Shown piece by piece: positions 34,800 to 45,562 of a stretch of 64,000 nt of DNA (its first letter is position 1; each line of letters begins with the position of its first letter). The notes beneath the pieces are model-generated. The model was not told the DNA's origin, searched no databases, and saw only the letters and a list, made by a program, of their open reading frames with translations. Source of the stretch: Triatoma infestans. Its lineage: Eukaryota; Arthropoda; Insecta; Hemiptera; Reduviidae. The position numbers were made by a program, and so were the translations under genes. Location: the NCBI GenBank assembly GCA_011037195.1, contig JAAEAF010014387.1, positions 1-64,000 on the forward strand. The letters are read 5' to 3'.

Positions 34800-35312
34800 A
34801 GTTTTTTGTTTTTTTTCAGAAAAATGTTATCAATAAAACTGAGATAAGTTGATGACAGTGCATACTCCAAGTTTAAAGAAAATCGTTATAGTCGTTTTTC
34901 AAAAAATTAGGAAAAAAAAAATCAAAAACCTTTTCTACAAAATCGCTCTTCCAATTTTTGGAAAAATGTTAAATATTTATGTGTATAGGTAGTATAAAAA
35001 AATTTTAAGAAAATGTTGGAACCGTTTACAAGAAAATCGTAGAAAAAAAAAATGAAAAAAAATCATTCAATAAAGTGCACTTCCGGTTGATTGGATTTTT
35101 CTGGAAATCTTCGCGTCAAATACGATGGTATTACCTAAATGGAATACAAAATTTGAAATTCCTACTATTTTTCGTTTTTCAAGTATTTTGTTCGCTTACG
35201 CACACACATATGTATGCAGACCATACCCTAAACATATTTTTTCTTACTCATCGTGCTTGTATTTCCCAGTGGAACCTCAAATTTCAAAAATTAGAAACTA
35301 AGGAGTAAGTGA
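34800..35312 (-). mobile_element. HINE subfamily II copy
   Basis: Modules are marked by AAAATCGTTATAGTCG and AATCGCTCTTCCAA, then AAAGTGCACTTCCGGTTGAT near 35071. The (AC)n tract and CAGACCATACCC are near 35205-35225, ending AGGAGTAAGTGAAAAGT at about 35312. The 3' hairpin is absent. Confidence 0.65.
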
Positions 35313-35435
35313 AAAGTAAAAAAGAAAGTTTAACCAAAATAAATAAGAAAGAGTTAGTACAAAAATAAGACTACGTAACCCCCCCTAACATCTCACCCAA
35401 AAATTCAGAATTATCCTATTATATAAATCAGAAAA

Positions 35436-36425
35436 TCTGGTGTGAAACACTCATACAACTTTCTCTTACTTCAGTTCTCAAAAGTATAATTGACAAATTT
35501 TATAGTTTTATGTACCAAATTTAATGAAATTCGTCGTAAACAAAAAAAAAAAACTGTTCAGTAAAAGCGCACTTCCGGTTTACTAATTTTTTTTTTTTTA
35601 ACTCGAAATTTTGGCCATCTATTTATTTCTAATTAATTTTGTTTGTATGATAGAATTGTATAACCAACTATTATAGCAGTTTAGAGAAAAGCATAATCCC
35701 CACCCCTCCCGTAAAAGTGCCCTTAAATGAATTTTCCCAGAGAAATGTTTTAAATAAAAGTTGTAGATCTTTGTATGCTTAGTTTATATATGTAGTTTCA
35801 AAAAAATCGTCGCAACTAATTTTGACAAAATCGCGAAAAAAGTGAAATCAAATCATTTAGTAAAGTGGTAAAGTAAACGCACTTCCGGTTATCCGATTTT
35901 TTTCAAACTTGGAATATCAACAACATATTCAATTCTAATTAACATTATTTACATGACAAAATTGTCTAATAAACTGAAATATCACTTTAAATGAAAACCT
36001 AACCCCACCTCTCCCCCATAACTGCCCTTAAATGAATTTTTCCGGAGAAATGTTTCAAATTAAAGTTGTAGATCATTGTATGTGTAGTTGATATACTTAT
36101 TTTAAAGAAAATCGTCAGAGCTATTTTTGAGAAAAACGCAAAAAAGTAAAAAAAAAAAAAACTAGCAAAGTGGTACTTCCGGTAGAGGAATTTTGACAGA
36201 TAACGCACTGTCAGATCCCATTGTGATACATAAACGGAATATCAAGTTTCAACTTCGTACGGTTTTTCGTTTTTGGGCTAGGCTGTTCACATACACACAC
36301 AGACCATTTACTAAAAACCACTTTTTTGGACTCAGGGGACCTCAAAACGGATATTTCCGGTGTAAACTCGATATTGAAAATTTGTCACGATTACAATACT
36401 TCCTCTTACTATGAGTAATAAATAG
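35436..36425 (-). mobile_element. HINE-like repeat, full length, two modules
   Basis: 990 bp from TCTGGTGTGAAACACTC at 35436 to the eroded 5' end CTCTTACTATGAGTAATAAATAGT near 36425. Boundaries are at about 35570, 35880 and 36172. Confidence 0.85.
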
Positions 36426-36599
36426 TAAGTAATAATATAGAAAATTGTCAAACACATTCGTCAACAAAGTAATAAAATATTTGAACATATTAAAGTAAAG
36501 TGATTTCTATTTTTTTCCAGGCGAACTTTATGTCCACCAAAATAAATGTCCTGGACGAGGGTTGAACTAGTGCATACATATGTTACAATATATATTACT

Positions 36600-36865
36600 T
36601 TCTCATACTCCTTCCTAGTAAGAGGCAATCTGTGATCGGATTGAGATCGTGTCAAATTTTCGAAGTTCAGTTTTCTAGATATTTCTTCACAAAACAAATA
36701 TTCACACCACAACACACACACACTACACACAAAACTCACAGACCATTCGCTAAAAATACATTTTCCTTATTAATGAAACCTCAAAGCATGTTTTGTCCGG
36801 TGAAAATATAATTTCGAAACTTTGACACGATCATAATACTTCCTCTCGCATTAGTAAGAGAAAGT
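36600..36865. mobile_element. Two HINE 5' ends arranged head to head
   Basis: 36600-36710 is a plus-strand 5' end (ACTTTCTCATACTCC, GTGTCAAATTTTCG). 36710-36865 is a minus-strand subfamily II 5' end (CAGACCATTCGC, GTCCGGTGAAAAT, TTAGTAAGAGAAAGT). Together they make a palindrome-like block with CA-rich sequence in the middle. Confidence 0.6.
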
Positions 36866-36869
36866 AAAA

Positions 36870-37470
36870 GTTAAATTGTTATATACAATTATTAGAATAA
36901 ATTTGTTCCATAACGATGAGTCCTAATTGTATGTTGAGCCTTAGCATACACAGTGCCCCGTAATAACTTCTTATCTTTACCGCCAGTGAACACATCCTCC
37001 ACCTAATTCCACCATTGAAACTAATTGTTTAAGCTGTTTAACTTTTTTTGATACTCCTCTGGTAAAATAAGGATAAGCATATGCTAAACTTTGAAAAGCC
37101 ATGCATCCCCTCCACCAAAAATCTACGTCTAACTTCAATCAAGGGCCAGAAAAGATTATATTAAAACTTGATTTAATCTGAAATCAATATTTGAAGAAAA
37201 TTATCGAGGAGTTCGCTAAAAATCTTAATGACTTACTGTCAAAGATCTGCTTCAAACAACAAGCAATCTCAACTTATTCACACAGCTCTCTGCTAATGCA
37301 ATTCTATATACTAGAGACTGGAATGTTTTTATCAAGATTGTTAAATGAGCTAAATGAATCAACCCTTTAGAGCATGCAAGAGTTTTAACTTTCTCCAGGC
37401 CGCCCTACAAGCTGTCATTTCCAAATCATCAAGATCATCACTCGCCTTTTTTTTTCACTTTCTCTTACTC
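36870..37470. other. Stretch without recognised gene
   Basis: No recognisable ORF or repeat. It borders an RTE-like LINE fragment. Confidence 0.4.
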
Positions 37471-37590
37471 CACATGCGACAAGTTCAAATACCTTGGCTC
37501 CGTACTGACAGCAAATAGTGGACATCACCGCTGAAATAAAAGGGAAAGTAACTGCACGAAACAGTTTTGTTTGTATGCGTAACAAAAAGC
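37470..37590 (+). pseudogene. RTE-like LINE, left part of a copy split by Penelope
   Basis: Reads FKYLGSVLTANSG, then ITAEIKGKVTARNSFVCMRNK, the block after the RT catalytic core. It continues on the other side of the Penelope insertion at 39385. The end CGTAACAAAAAGC (37578-37590) is one copy of the 13-bp target duplication. Confidence 0.75.
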
Positions 37591-39384
37591 ATCAGAGACA
37601 TTTTCCGTGGTAGCCTGCTTCATTTTGTGGTAATCGACCGGTTTCGGGCGTTCGCCCATCTTCAGGATGCGTTCTTCAGACAGTGTACCAACACAGACTC
37701 GTACTAGACTTAGTTTCACACTAACTGAGGTGTATTTTTAAATACTAAACTCTTAAACTAGGTAAAGGGATGTGGCCAGATGGGTGGGAAAACACGTGTT
37801 TGGGTTGTTAAAGGGCAAATTCTTTTCTTACAGTGGACGCAGGAGTCTAATCTTTAAACTCTGTTGTTGGAGGGAGACTTATTTCACAATTAACTAACCA
37901 AAATATTAAGAATATACAAAAATAAAAAATAAGATACACAAAATAAATCTAAATAAAATTAAACAACGATTAAACTAACATTTTAAAATTCATTCATTCG
38001 TTTAAAACTGAACGATTTTTTATATAATTAAGTTAAGTTTTCCAGTTCCAAAGAATTAAGAAACTCCAGTCACTCTTTCACTTTTTCACGCAGCCCTCAC
38101 ATCCTCGCAAGCATGTATACCTAATTATGTTTTCTTATATAATTAAGTTTTTATTATGCATCCCACAAACTATGTCACATCATCTCTCACATACATCATC
38201 CAAATACGCACTTTTTTTTTTTTTTTTTTTTTAAATATATATATATGTAAACTAGTAAAGTTATATGTACATAGTAGATTTAAAACTAAACCTAACCTTA
38301 AAATCTATTTAAGAACTATTTGTTGCGTGTGTAATTGTGTTTCTGTTGCTATTGTGGGAAGAGTGTTCTGAATAATGGTTCACTAGCACATTTTGTCTGT
38401 TCATTTATTAAGTTTTGTGTTTTTCGTTTATATATTTCGAGTTGTTCTACTATGTCAAGTCGTCGTCCTTTGTGGCCAGAGTGTATTAGTTTCATCGCGG
38501 TCGTTATGTCATCGGGTTTGTGTTTGTTAGTTTTTAGGTGATTGGCGTAATTTGAGTCAACTTTGTTGTAATTGTATGATCTGATGTGTTCGGTAAATCG
38601 TTCCTTGATTTTTCTGCCGGTCTGCCCCACGTAAATGTTGTCACAGTCCGGGCACTTCAACTCGTAGACCCCACTGCTGTCATACACGTCAGTGAACTCG
38701 GTACGAGTGCGGAGTTTTTTGCCTAATTTGTTGTTTGTCCGGAAGGATGTCTTAATGCCCAGTTTTTTTGAAAAAATTTGTGAGTTTGTACGTGTGGCTT
38801 CCAATATATGTGAATGTGGCGAATTTGTCTGCTGTTTTTTTGTCAGTCCTATTTCGGTGGTGTGGTTCGTTTTTGAGGAGTTTATTAACGATGTTTGTAT
38901 TGTACCCATTGTTTTCAGCTATTTTGTAGATTGTCTGCAATTCTTGTGTGTGGTTCGCGGGTGTGAGGGGTGTGTATTTAAGTCTGTTCGTTAGGTGTCT
39001 AAGTGCAGCTAGTTGGTGTTGGGTGGGGTGGTTGGAATTGTGCGGTATGATAGCATCCGATGTAGTTGCTTTTCTGTATATTCCGTACTCTATTTTATGG
39101 TCGGTTCTTGTGAGTTTCATGTCCAAGAAGTTGAGGGTGTTGTTCGTTTCTTTTTCGTATGTGAATTTTATTTTCTTGTTTATGTTGTTAAGGTACTGTA
39201 CTATTTTGTCTACGTCTATGTCGTTTTGCAATATGAGGAATAAATCGTCCACCTATCGTGCATAAAACGTTACGCCGAACTCCTCTTTCAGTTTGGGTAC
39301 GTAAGTTTCCTCCATGTTTTGTATAAATATTTCTGATAGTATGGCCGATGTGGGGTGCCCCATTCCCAGTCCGCACCACCACAA
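37591..39384 (-). pseudogene. Penelope-like retroelement, 5'-truncated, broken (RT end, GIY-YIG endonuclease)
   Basis: On the minus strand the RT part reads GLGMGHPTSAILSEIF near 39370-39320, then YAR-stop-VDDLF: the tyrosine of the YVDD catalytic motif is replaced by a TAG codon at 39253-39255. The frame 39252-38752 continues the RT thumb. A shift near 38755, at a T run, moves reading into frame 38909-38349. That frame carries the linker and the GIY-YIG nuclease: GVY at residues 80-82, CPDC at 86-89, YVG at 93-95, R104, H108. The 3' region to 37591 contains a terminal-repeat-like block with TGGTAGCCTGC and a hammerhead-like core (GAAA complement at 37642-37645, CTGAAGA complement at 37659-37665). 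Target duplication CGTAACAAAAAGC lies at 37578-37590 and 39385-39397. Not autonomous. Confidence 0.9.
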
Positions 39385-39900
39385 CGTAACAAAAAGCTTT
39401 GCGGTTTCAGAATTTGTCACGCCCGGCGAAAATTATTATTTATAAAACAATAATTAGGCCGGGAGTGATGTACGGTAGCGAGACATGGACAATGACGCAA
39501 GAATTGTGAAAATATGCTTAGAATATGGGAAAGAAAAGTGTTGCGGAAAATCTATGGTGGCCCGGTACATATTTAATAGAGGTGAATAGAGGATCCGAAA
39601 GAACGAGGAACTCAAAAGACTATACGGAGAACCCGATATAGTTTCTTGTATCAAAAAAGGAAGATTGAGATGGCTCAGCCATGTTGAGCGGATGCCACAT
39701 CACCGAGTACCAAGGAAAGTTTTGTATGGACATCCGGGGGGCGCTAGACGTAGAGGTCGTCCCAGAATAAGATGGCTGGATGACGCAGAAAGCGATTTGG
39801 GGAAGGCAGGTGTCAGAAGATGGCGCCAAAAATCGGAAGATAGGGAAGAGTGGCACTCTCTCTTAAATAAGGTCCTATTATAGGACTGTAGCACCATTAT
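39385..39900 (+). pseudogene. RTE-like LINE, right part of the split copy
   Basis: Continues from 37590: IRPGVMYGSETWTM, NMLRIWERKVLRKIYGG, then 39600-39883 with EPDIVSCIKKGRLRWLSHV, GHPGGARRRGRPRIRWL and W-R-Q-K-S-E-D-R. It closely parallels the tail at 8105-8434. Small indels break the frame near 39500-39600. The 3' end is GGACTGTAGCACCATTAT, into which another LINE tail inserted. Sequence after that insertion resumes with (AAT)n at 40683. Confidence 0.8.
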
Positions 39901-40682
39901 TATTATTATTATTAATAACCTTTATTTGATAAGTATAATAAATACAATATATACAAAAGTAGTAAAGACAAAAGGTAAACAGCATGGCAAATGCCGTCTG
40001 CTGGAGTTGCTGTTTATAGAAATAATTCAGTTAAATAAATTACTTAGAGATTTATATGAGTGATGTAAATAGATTAATATAACAAAAAGAAAGGCAAAAC
40101 TAAATAACATCTTTTTGATGCTAACTACATATATACTTTAGCAAAACTTTATAAAGCTAACATATATAGATAACAGTTTAAACAGTTCGGTCATACAGCA
40201 AAAACAAGGAAAAACGAAAACTGAGCTTGTAAAATAATCAGAATTATTAAAAAGAAAAGGAAAAGTAAGAAATCACTGAAATAGTAAAATTACATTGCTG
40301 ACAATAAATTAAAAAAAATAATAATAAAAAGTTGTTACATTGCTGTCAGTTCTGTGCTAAATTAGGTAAATATAAACACTAAATAAAATTAAGAGTTGAG
40401 AAGTTTTAGTCTATAATTCCAGGCCAGTTTGGTAAAGGTAATAAGAGGTCTACACTCCGAAGAAGAGAGATAATGAACAATGTGACGACTAGTTAAGGCA
40501 GATTTCCCCAAATACCGAGATCGGAGTTCCGTCAATGACGGACACTCGACCAGGAAGTGAAAAAGATCTTCCTGGACACACCGGGAGCAAAGAGGGCACA
40601 ATTTCTGGGGGTCTATATCTTGGTTCCAAGGGACGCAACTCAATGGTAATAGTTCCCCTCTAAGTTTCTGTAGCACCATTAT
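39886..40682 (-). mobile_element. LINE 3' tail (zinc knuckle) with 15-bp target duplication
   Basis: The insertion 39901-40667 lies between CTGTAGCACCATTAT at 39886-39900 and 40668-40682. On the minus strand, frame 40679-40389 encodes a C-terminal knuckle starting CPLCSRC and ending HFLVEC, followed by SLTELRSRYLG. A long A/T-rich 3' UTR reaches the (TTA)n-like end at 39901. RT is missing. The first few codons of that frame lie in the flank. Clade not determined. Confidence 0.8.
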
Positions 40683-40728
40683 AATAATAATAATGATTTT
40701 GGTTTTCGTACGACCGCTGTATTCAATT

Positions 40729-40781
40729 TTGTAAATTGGATGTTGTGGTTCGATGACCGAACCTCAACATCCAATTTACAA
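40729..40781. repeat. Perfect small hairpin
   Basis: A 17-bp arm (40729-40745), one T-T mismatch and a 6-bp inner stem (GGTTCG/CGAACC) surround a 5-base loop. It is flanked on both sides by (AAT)n. It sits at the 3' edge of the RTE-like copy and may be a tiny foldback element or a 3'-end structure. Confidence 0.6.
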
Positions 40782-40803
40782 TAATAATAATAATAATAAC
40801 AAT

Positions 40804-41778
40804 TCTCCTAGTAAGAGGAAGTATTTTAATCGTGTCAAATTTTCAATATCGAGTTTTCACCGGAAATATCCGTTTTGAAGTCCACTGAGTCCAAAAACAA
40901 TGATTTTTAGATAATGGTCTATCTGTGTGTGTGTATGTATGTGAACAGCGTAACTCAAAAAGGAAAAATCGTAGAAAGTTCAAACTCGATATTCCGTTTA
41001 GGTATCACCATAGGATCCCACCGGTATGTCATCTGTCAAAATTCCTCAATCGGAAGTACCACTTTACTGAATGTTTCTTTTTCACTTTCTTGCGATTTTC
41101 TCAAAAAAATGGCTCCGACAATTTTCTTCAAACTTGTTACATCAACTACACTTATAAAAAGCTACATCTTTTATTTAAAACATTTTCTCTGGGGAAATTC
41201 ATTAAAGGGCACTTTGAAAGGGGGAGTTAGGTTTTCGTCTAAAGTGGTATTTCAGTTTATTTCACAATGCTGTCATCTAAATAATATTAACTAGAATTAA
41301 ATGTGATGTTGAAATTCCAAGTTTGAAAAAAAATCGGATGACCGGAAGTGCGTTATTACTGAAATGTATTTTTCAGTTTTCTGGTATTTTCTCGAAAACG
41401 GTTTCAATGATTTTCTTTAAACTAGGAATGTAAACTACACATATAATGAGCTACAGCTTTTATTTGAAACATTTTTCCTGGTAGTCATTTAGGGGGCTTT
41501 TGGAGGAAAGGAAGGCTATGTTTTTCTCTAAAGTGCTATCGCACTTGATTATACAATTCTACTATCCAATCAAAAGTAATTAGAAACAAATAGATTACGA
41601 AAATTCCGAGTTTCATGAAAATCAGTAAACCGGAAGTGCACTTTTACTGCACAGTTTTTCAATTTTCGTATGAAACTCCGATGAATTTCATATTGGTGCA
41701 CTATTTAACTATAAAATATGTCAATTACAATTTTGAAAACAGAAGTAAGAGAAAGTTGTGTGAGTGTTTCACAAGAGA
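40804..41778 (+). mobile_element. HINE-like repeat, nearly full length, two modules
   Basis: Begins at CTCCTAGTAAGAGGAAG (the first ~10 bases are lost) and ends GTGAGTGTTTCACAAGAGA at 41778. Module boundaries GGAAGTACC near 41050, GGAAGTGCG near 41345 and GGAAGTGCA near 41631. Confidence 0.85.
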
Positions 41779-41828
41779 TTTTCAGAAAATTCTAAATTGT
41801 ATTGAAATTTTTCTTTTTTTTTTTTTTT

Positions 41829-42514
41829 AGTTTCTCTTACTCCTAATAAGAGGAAGTATTGTAATCGTGTCAAATTTTCGATATCGAAAATTTCACCGGA
41901 AATATCCGATTTGAGGTCGCCTGAGTCCAAAAAAATGGTTTTTAAAAATGGTCTGTTTGTCTGTCTGTGGGTCTGTGTGTATTTGAACAGCATAGCTCAA
42001 AAACGAAAACCAGTAGAAAGTTCAAACTTGATATTCCGTTTGATTATCACCATGGGATATGATAGTATGTAGTATCTGTCAAAATCCCTCGACCGGAAAT
42101 ATCATTTTACCAAGTAGTTTTTTGATTTTTTTTTTTGCAATTTTCTCAAAAATGGCTGTAACACTTTCCTTTAAACTTTGTATATCAACTACACATACAA
42201 AAATCTACAACTTTTATTTGAAACATTTCTCCTGGTAAAGTCATTTAAGGGGGATTTTGGGGGGGAGGTGTGTGTTATGTTTTTTTTTGTAAAGTGCTAT
42301 CATACATGTTTATACAATTCTACCATCTAGACAAATTAATGAGGAAATAAAAGATGGCCAAAATACCGACTTTCAAGGAAATTAGTAAACCGGAAATGCG
42401 CTTTTATTGAACAGTTTTCTTCAGTTTTCGACGAATTTCACTAACTACAAAGTTTGTCAATTACAATTTCAAAAACTGGAGTGAGAGAAAGGTGTGTGAG
42501 TGTTACACACCAGA
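41829..42514 (+). mobile_element. HINE-like repeat, full length, one module
   Basis: 686 bp from AGTTTCTCTTACTCCTAATAAG to GTGTTACACACCAGA. It follows the previous copy head to tail with a 50-bp T-rich spacer. Confidence 0.85.
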
Positions 42515-42534
42515 TTTTTTTTTTTTTTTTTAAT

Positions 42535-42650
42535 TTAAGGTGCGTTAACATCTACGGTCATTCGCGTCCGGAGCCTACTCAGTGCACTACCGGTCTTCGG
42601 ATAGTGTTCCCTCATTACAGACAACACTGTCCATCACCGTGTGATGGTAT
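42535..42650 (-). mobile_element. SINE family A, 3' part, tail type a
   Basis: Reading on the minus strand gives GGTGATGGACAGTGTTGTC, CGGAGCC-type body wording and the tail ATGTTAACGCACCTTAAATT. The tRNA-like head is missing. Confidence 0.7.
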
Positions 42651-42699
42651 ATCACAAGTCAAATTAATTTCCTGCTGTCCGCAAGGAACGCCAAGCTCG

Positions 42700-43021
42700 T
42701 ATAAAAGGAAACGAAGCCAACCAATGGTTGGGGATGAAGCACCGTCCTACTTCCCCTACCACAGGGGTCGAAAATGATGGAAAAAAGGGACAGTGGAGGC
42801 CCTCATTCTATCACCATCTTCAAGAGCAAAGACACCTTCTGTGCGATCAGCCAAACACAAACATCGAGTCTACACATCCAGCATTTGCCTATCTCTCAGT
42901 CTCCTATTGAGTTTATCTCCTTGTCTCTTAATCTCATAAGTCAAGTCCTTAGAATCATAAGTGTATATATATTAATTATAGTATTTAATTATTACTTTTA
43001 AACCCCCTGAAACTCCTATTA
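42700..43021 (+). repeat. Dispersed LTR-like repeat family C
   Basis: A TATAAAAGG box near 42698 is followed by AACGAAGCCAACC, CCCTACCACAGGGGTC, AGAGCAAAGACACCTTC and, at the end, AAACCCCCTGAAACTCC. The same order recurs at 55735-56055. No ORF is conserved between the two copies. A solo LTR is possible. Confidence 0.55.
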
Positions 43022-43061
43022 CAACCAAACAGTCAGCTGTAGCGGAAAAATTTTAGGGCAG

Positions 43062-43132
43062 CACAGCTGGACTCGAACGTGGGACCTACGCGTGGGAATT
43101 CAGTACGCTAACCAATGAGCAAACCCCAGCGC
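43062..43132 (-). mobile_element. SINE family A head fragment
   Basis: On the minus strand GGTTTGCTCATTGGTTAGCG (A-box region) and ACGTTCGAGTCCAGC (B-box region) are readable. No body follows. It is not a plausible tRNA gene because the stems do not close. Confidence 0.55.
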
Positions 43133-43618
43133 TCATCATCACTCTCTGCTCGGTCATTCTATCTTCTAATCGCCTTCTTCTTTTCTTCTATCCTCTATTA
43201 TAATCTTTTCTCCTCACTAGTACTTGATTATAAATTCAATTCAAAGGTACCAGTAGTGAGTTTCTGTTTTCATTCTGCGCCACAACCATCTAAATCGCTA
43301 GCAAAATAAAAAAAGGAAAGAAAACGTTCATACAATACGAAGAAACTCATTTAATAATACCTAGAAATAAATGCAATAAATTTTACATTTAGAAACATGG
43401 AAGCCATATTTGTATAGTGATAACAAAAATATACATTAAAGGATATTGTTATTAGATAATAAAAGTTATGTGGGCACAAAAATTTAGTATAGTTAATTTC
43501 AAAAACTAATACTTTACCAAGGACCCCATTATCTACATAATAATACCACCATCATATGCTAATTTTAATGTACAATTTCCTATGTAATTATCACATTATA
43601 AAATGGGGGGGGGGGGAA

Positions 43619-43960
43619 TCTGGAGTAAAACACTACTTATACGACATTCACTTACTCTAGTTAAAAAATTACAATTAATTCAAAAATTAATAAATCTCTT
43701 TGCAAATTACAAAAACTTGCAATAATTTTTATACAAAGTTGACCTTAAAAAAATTTAGTAATCGTGAAAAGTATATGTTGGGGAATGTGACTATATTTTA
43801 GTCCAAAAGATAGCGCCACATAAAATCCGAAAAACATTTGAAATCTAATTCACAGAATCCCTAGAATCTCATAAATCAATATTTCCGGAGACCAGTGAAA
43901 CATATTCCAAGCTAAGTAGTTACTGAGTTGTTCTCAAAAACTATGGTTTTTTTTTAATTG
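43619..43960 (-). mobile_element. HINE subfamily II, diverged, 3' part
   Basis: The 3' end TCTGGAGTAAAACACTAC with CATTCACTTACTCTAGTT nearby marks the terminus, preceded by a G-run. Internal similarity decays towards 43950, where a SINE begins. Confidence 0.55.
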
Positions 43961-43964
43961 TCTC

Positions 43965-44194
43965 TAGAAAGGAACCAAGCCTTGTGCTTTCCAAAACCCC
44001 CTTTGGGCTCATATAGCTACCCCAAAGATCGGAGCCTTCTCAGTGCGCATCCGGCCTAAGGAAGTGTTCTCTCTTTACAAAAATACTATCCATCACCGGA
44101 AAATGAGCTGTAAGAGGCTCCTAGGAAGAGAAAATCCTCCGAGCTCCGAGGCAATCAACTGAGCTACCACTGAGCTAATCCTTTCCCTGTAGAG
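43965..44194 (-). mobile_element. tRNA-derived SINE (family A), tail type b
   Basis: On the minus strand it starts GGGAAAGGATTAGCTCAGTG and has the body CCTAGGAGCCTCTTACAGC and CCGGTGATGGATAG. It ends with the tail GGGTAGCTATATGAGCCC. That tail matches the 3' end of the LOA-like LINEs at 5958 and 59081. Confidence 0.8.
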
Positions 44195-44319
44195 CTATGT
44201 TAATTACCCCGATTTGTTTTAAAAAACTTTATATCTTCGTATATCCATTCATCAATTTTATCTAAATTTTATACCAAAATTAATACCAAACTAATTAAAA
44301 TCTTTGTTAGAATTTCGAA

Positions 44320-44450
44320 TTTCCAGAAAATCAAATAATTGGATTTGTGACTTTGCTGAAAAAAATTTTTGGAGATTTTTTTTTTTTTTTTAATTTTCTT
44401 GGAAATGACTCCAATAATTTTGTTTAAACTTAGAGTGCTAACTTCATAAA
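44320..44450 (+). mobile_element. HINE subfamily II module fragment
   Basis: AATTTCGAATTTCCAGAAAATC, AATTTTCTTGGAAATGACTCC and TTGTTTAAACTTAGAG follow the module order. No termini. Confidence 0.45.
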
Positions 44451-44474
44451 TAAATATAAACCTATCATTGTTGA

Positions 44475-44680
44475 GGCTAGGTCTGCAGAGCTGGAAAGCC
44501 CCAGAGATATTTTCCGGTAATAGTCTGCCTCTTTTTTTTTTGTGGTCGTCGACCTGTTTCGGACGTTTTCCAATCATTAGGAAGTTTTATAAAAACAGAG
44601 AGATAAATTTAGTTTATTTAGGTTTTTTAGCCTTGCACAGAGCAAATTTAGTTTATACATTGAGATTCCAGGAAGAAAAA
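44475..44680. mobile_element. Penelope-type terminal unit, one arm
   Basis: It contains GCAGAGCTGGAAAGC, ATTTTCCGGTAATAGTCTGC, GTGGTCGTCGACC and TTTCGGACGTTTTCC in the order of the left arm of the palindromic unit at 49166-49464. The shared central piece GAGCAAATTTAGTTTATACA follows. The right arm is absent. Confidence 0.65.
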
Positions 44681-44742
44681 TTTAAATAAAATTGATAAAT
44701 AGATATACGAAGATAGGGATTTTTTTTTAAAATCATTGTAAC

Positions 44743-45470
44743 TATAATGGGGTTGATGAAGGAGAAAAATGGTCTGGTTTGAATGAACAAACAAAATACG
44801 GTTAACACTGTATAATATAAGAAGTCACACTGACGGCCTGGACTTTACACTTAAAATGGTAGAGTATGGTAGAGTATGTAGTGGAAGGACGAAATCGAAA
44901 AATAATAGTTTTTAAAAATAATTTAGAATATTTTATAATTATCTCAAATTAAGAAAAAGATTGACATTCCATTGCAAAAGGGCTAGCCAGGTATACAAGT
45001 CCAGTTACTGGTACGGTACAAGAACAATTACTGGCATTGTATTACCCCCTTCTCCTCAAAGGGGAGGTATTGAAGAAACAAAGAGAAGACATATTTTAAA
45101 AGACTTGTGCTACCAATCAAGGTGGAAACATCGAAACACTACTTCAGGAATCGCTTTCTAAATATCTGTGCCAGTTTCACAAATATTAAATAAGTTTATA
45201 ATATCAAATAAGTTGTAGTTATATTTTAACAAATATATTTATTTTATAATCAGTGGTGCTTTCTTGATTATATTCTTATTACTTCTATGCTTATCTCAAC
45301 ATTACAAACCCTTTTCGCTAAAACGCTCACGCCACAAGCTACCTACACACATCATCACACCATAACATTACAAGTAGTAAAGGGTAAGGTACATGACACA
45401 TTGTGAACTCAATTGTATGAACTGTGTTCTATATCTATCTCTTGTCGCTATATTTATGTAGTTTTGAATC
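44743..45470 (+). repeat. LTR-like repeat family B, split by a family Z repeat
   Basis: The left part 44743-44881 starts TATAATGGGGTTGATGAAGG. The right part resumes near 45374 with TAAAGGGTAAGGTACATGACAC and CTTGTCGCTATATTTATGTAG. In the uninterrupted copies at 45563 and 45937 these two parts are contiguous. Confidence 0.65.
44882..45373 (+). repeat. LTR-like repeat family Z, nested in family B
   Basis: About 490 bp from TGGAAGGACG to CATAACATTACA, bounded by TGTAG and AGTAG (4 of 5 bases alike), which suits an LTR-type target duplication. It is homologous to 10151-10961 without the extra insertion found there. Confidence 0.6.
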
Positions 45471-45562
45471 GTAGCAATTGGATAGTGTTGTTTGATAAAT
45501 GTAAGAAACTAAGTATTAAACAGAAATATTCTTTCCCCTCAGATTTCTCTATTACTTTACTC

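Noticed and set aside
38692..39265. Plus-strand ORFs opposite the Penelope element
   Set aside because: The minus strand carries recognisable RT and GIY-YIG motifs, so these are antisense shadows.
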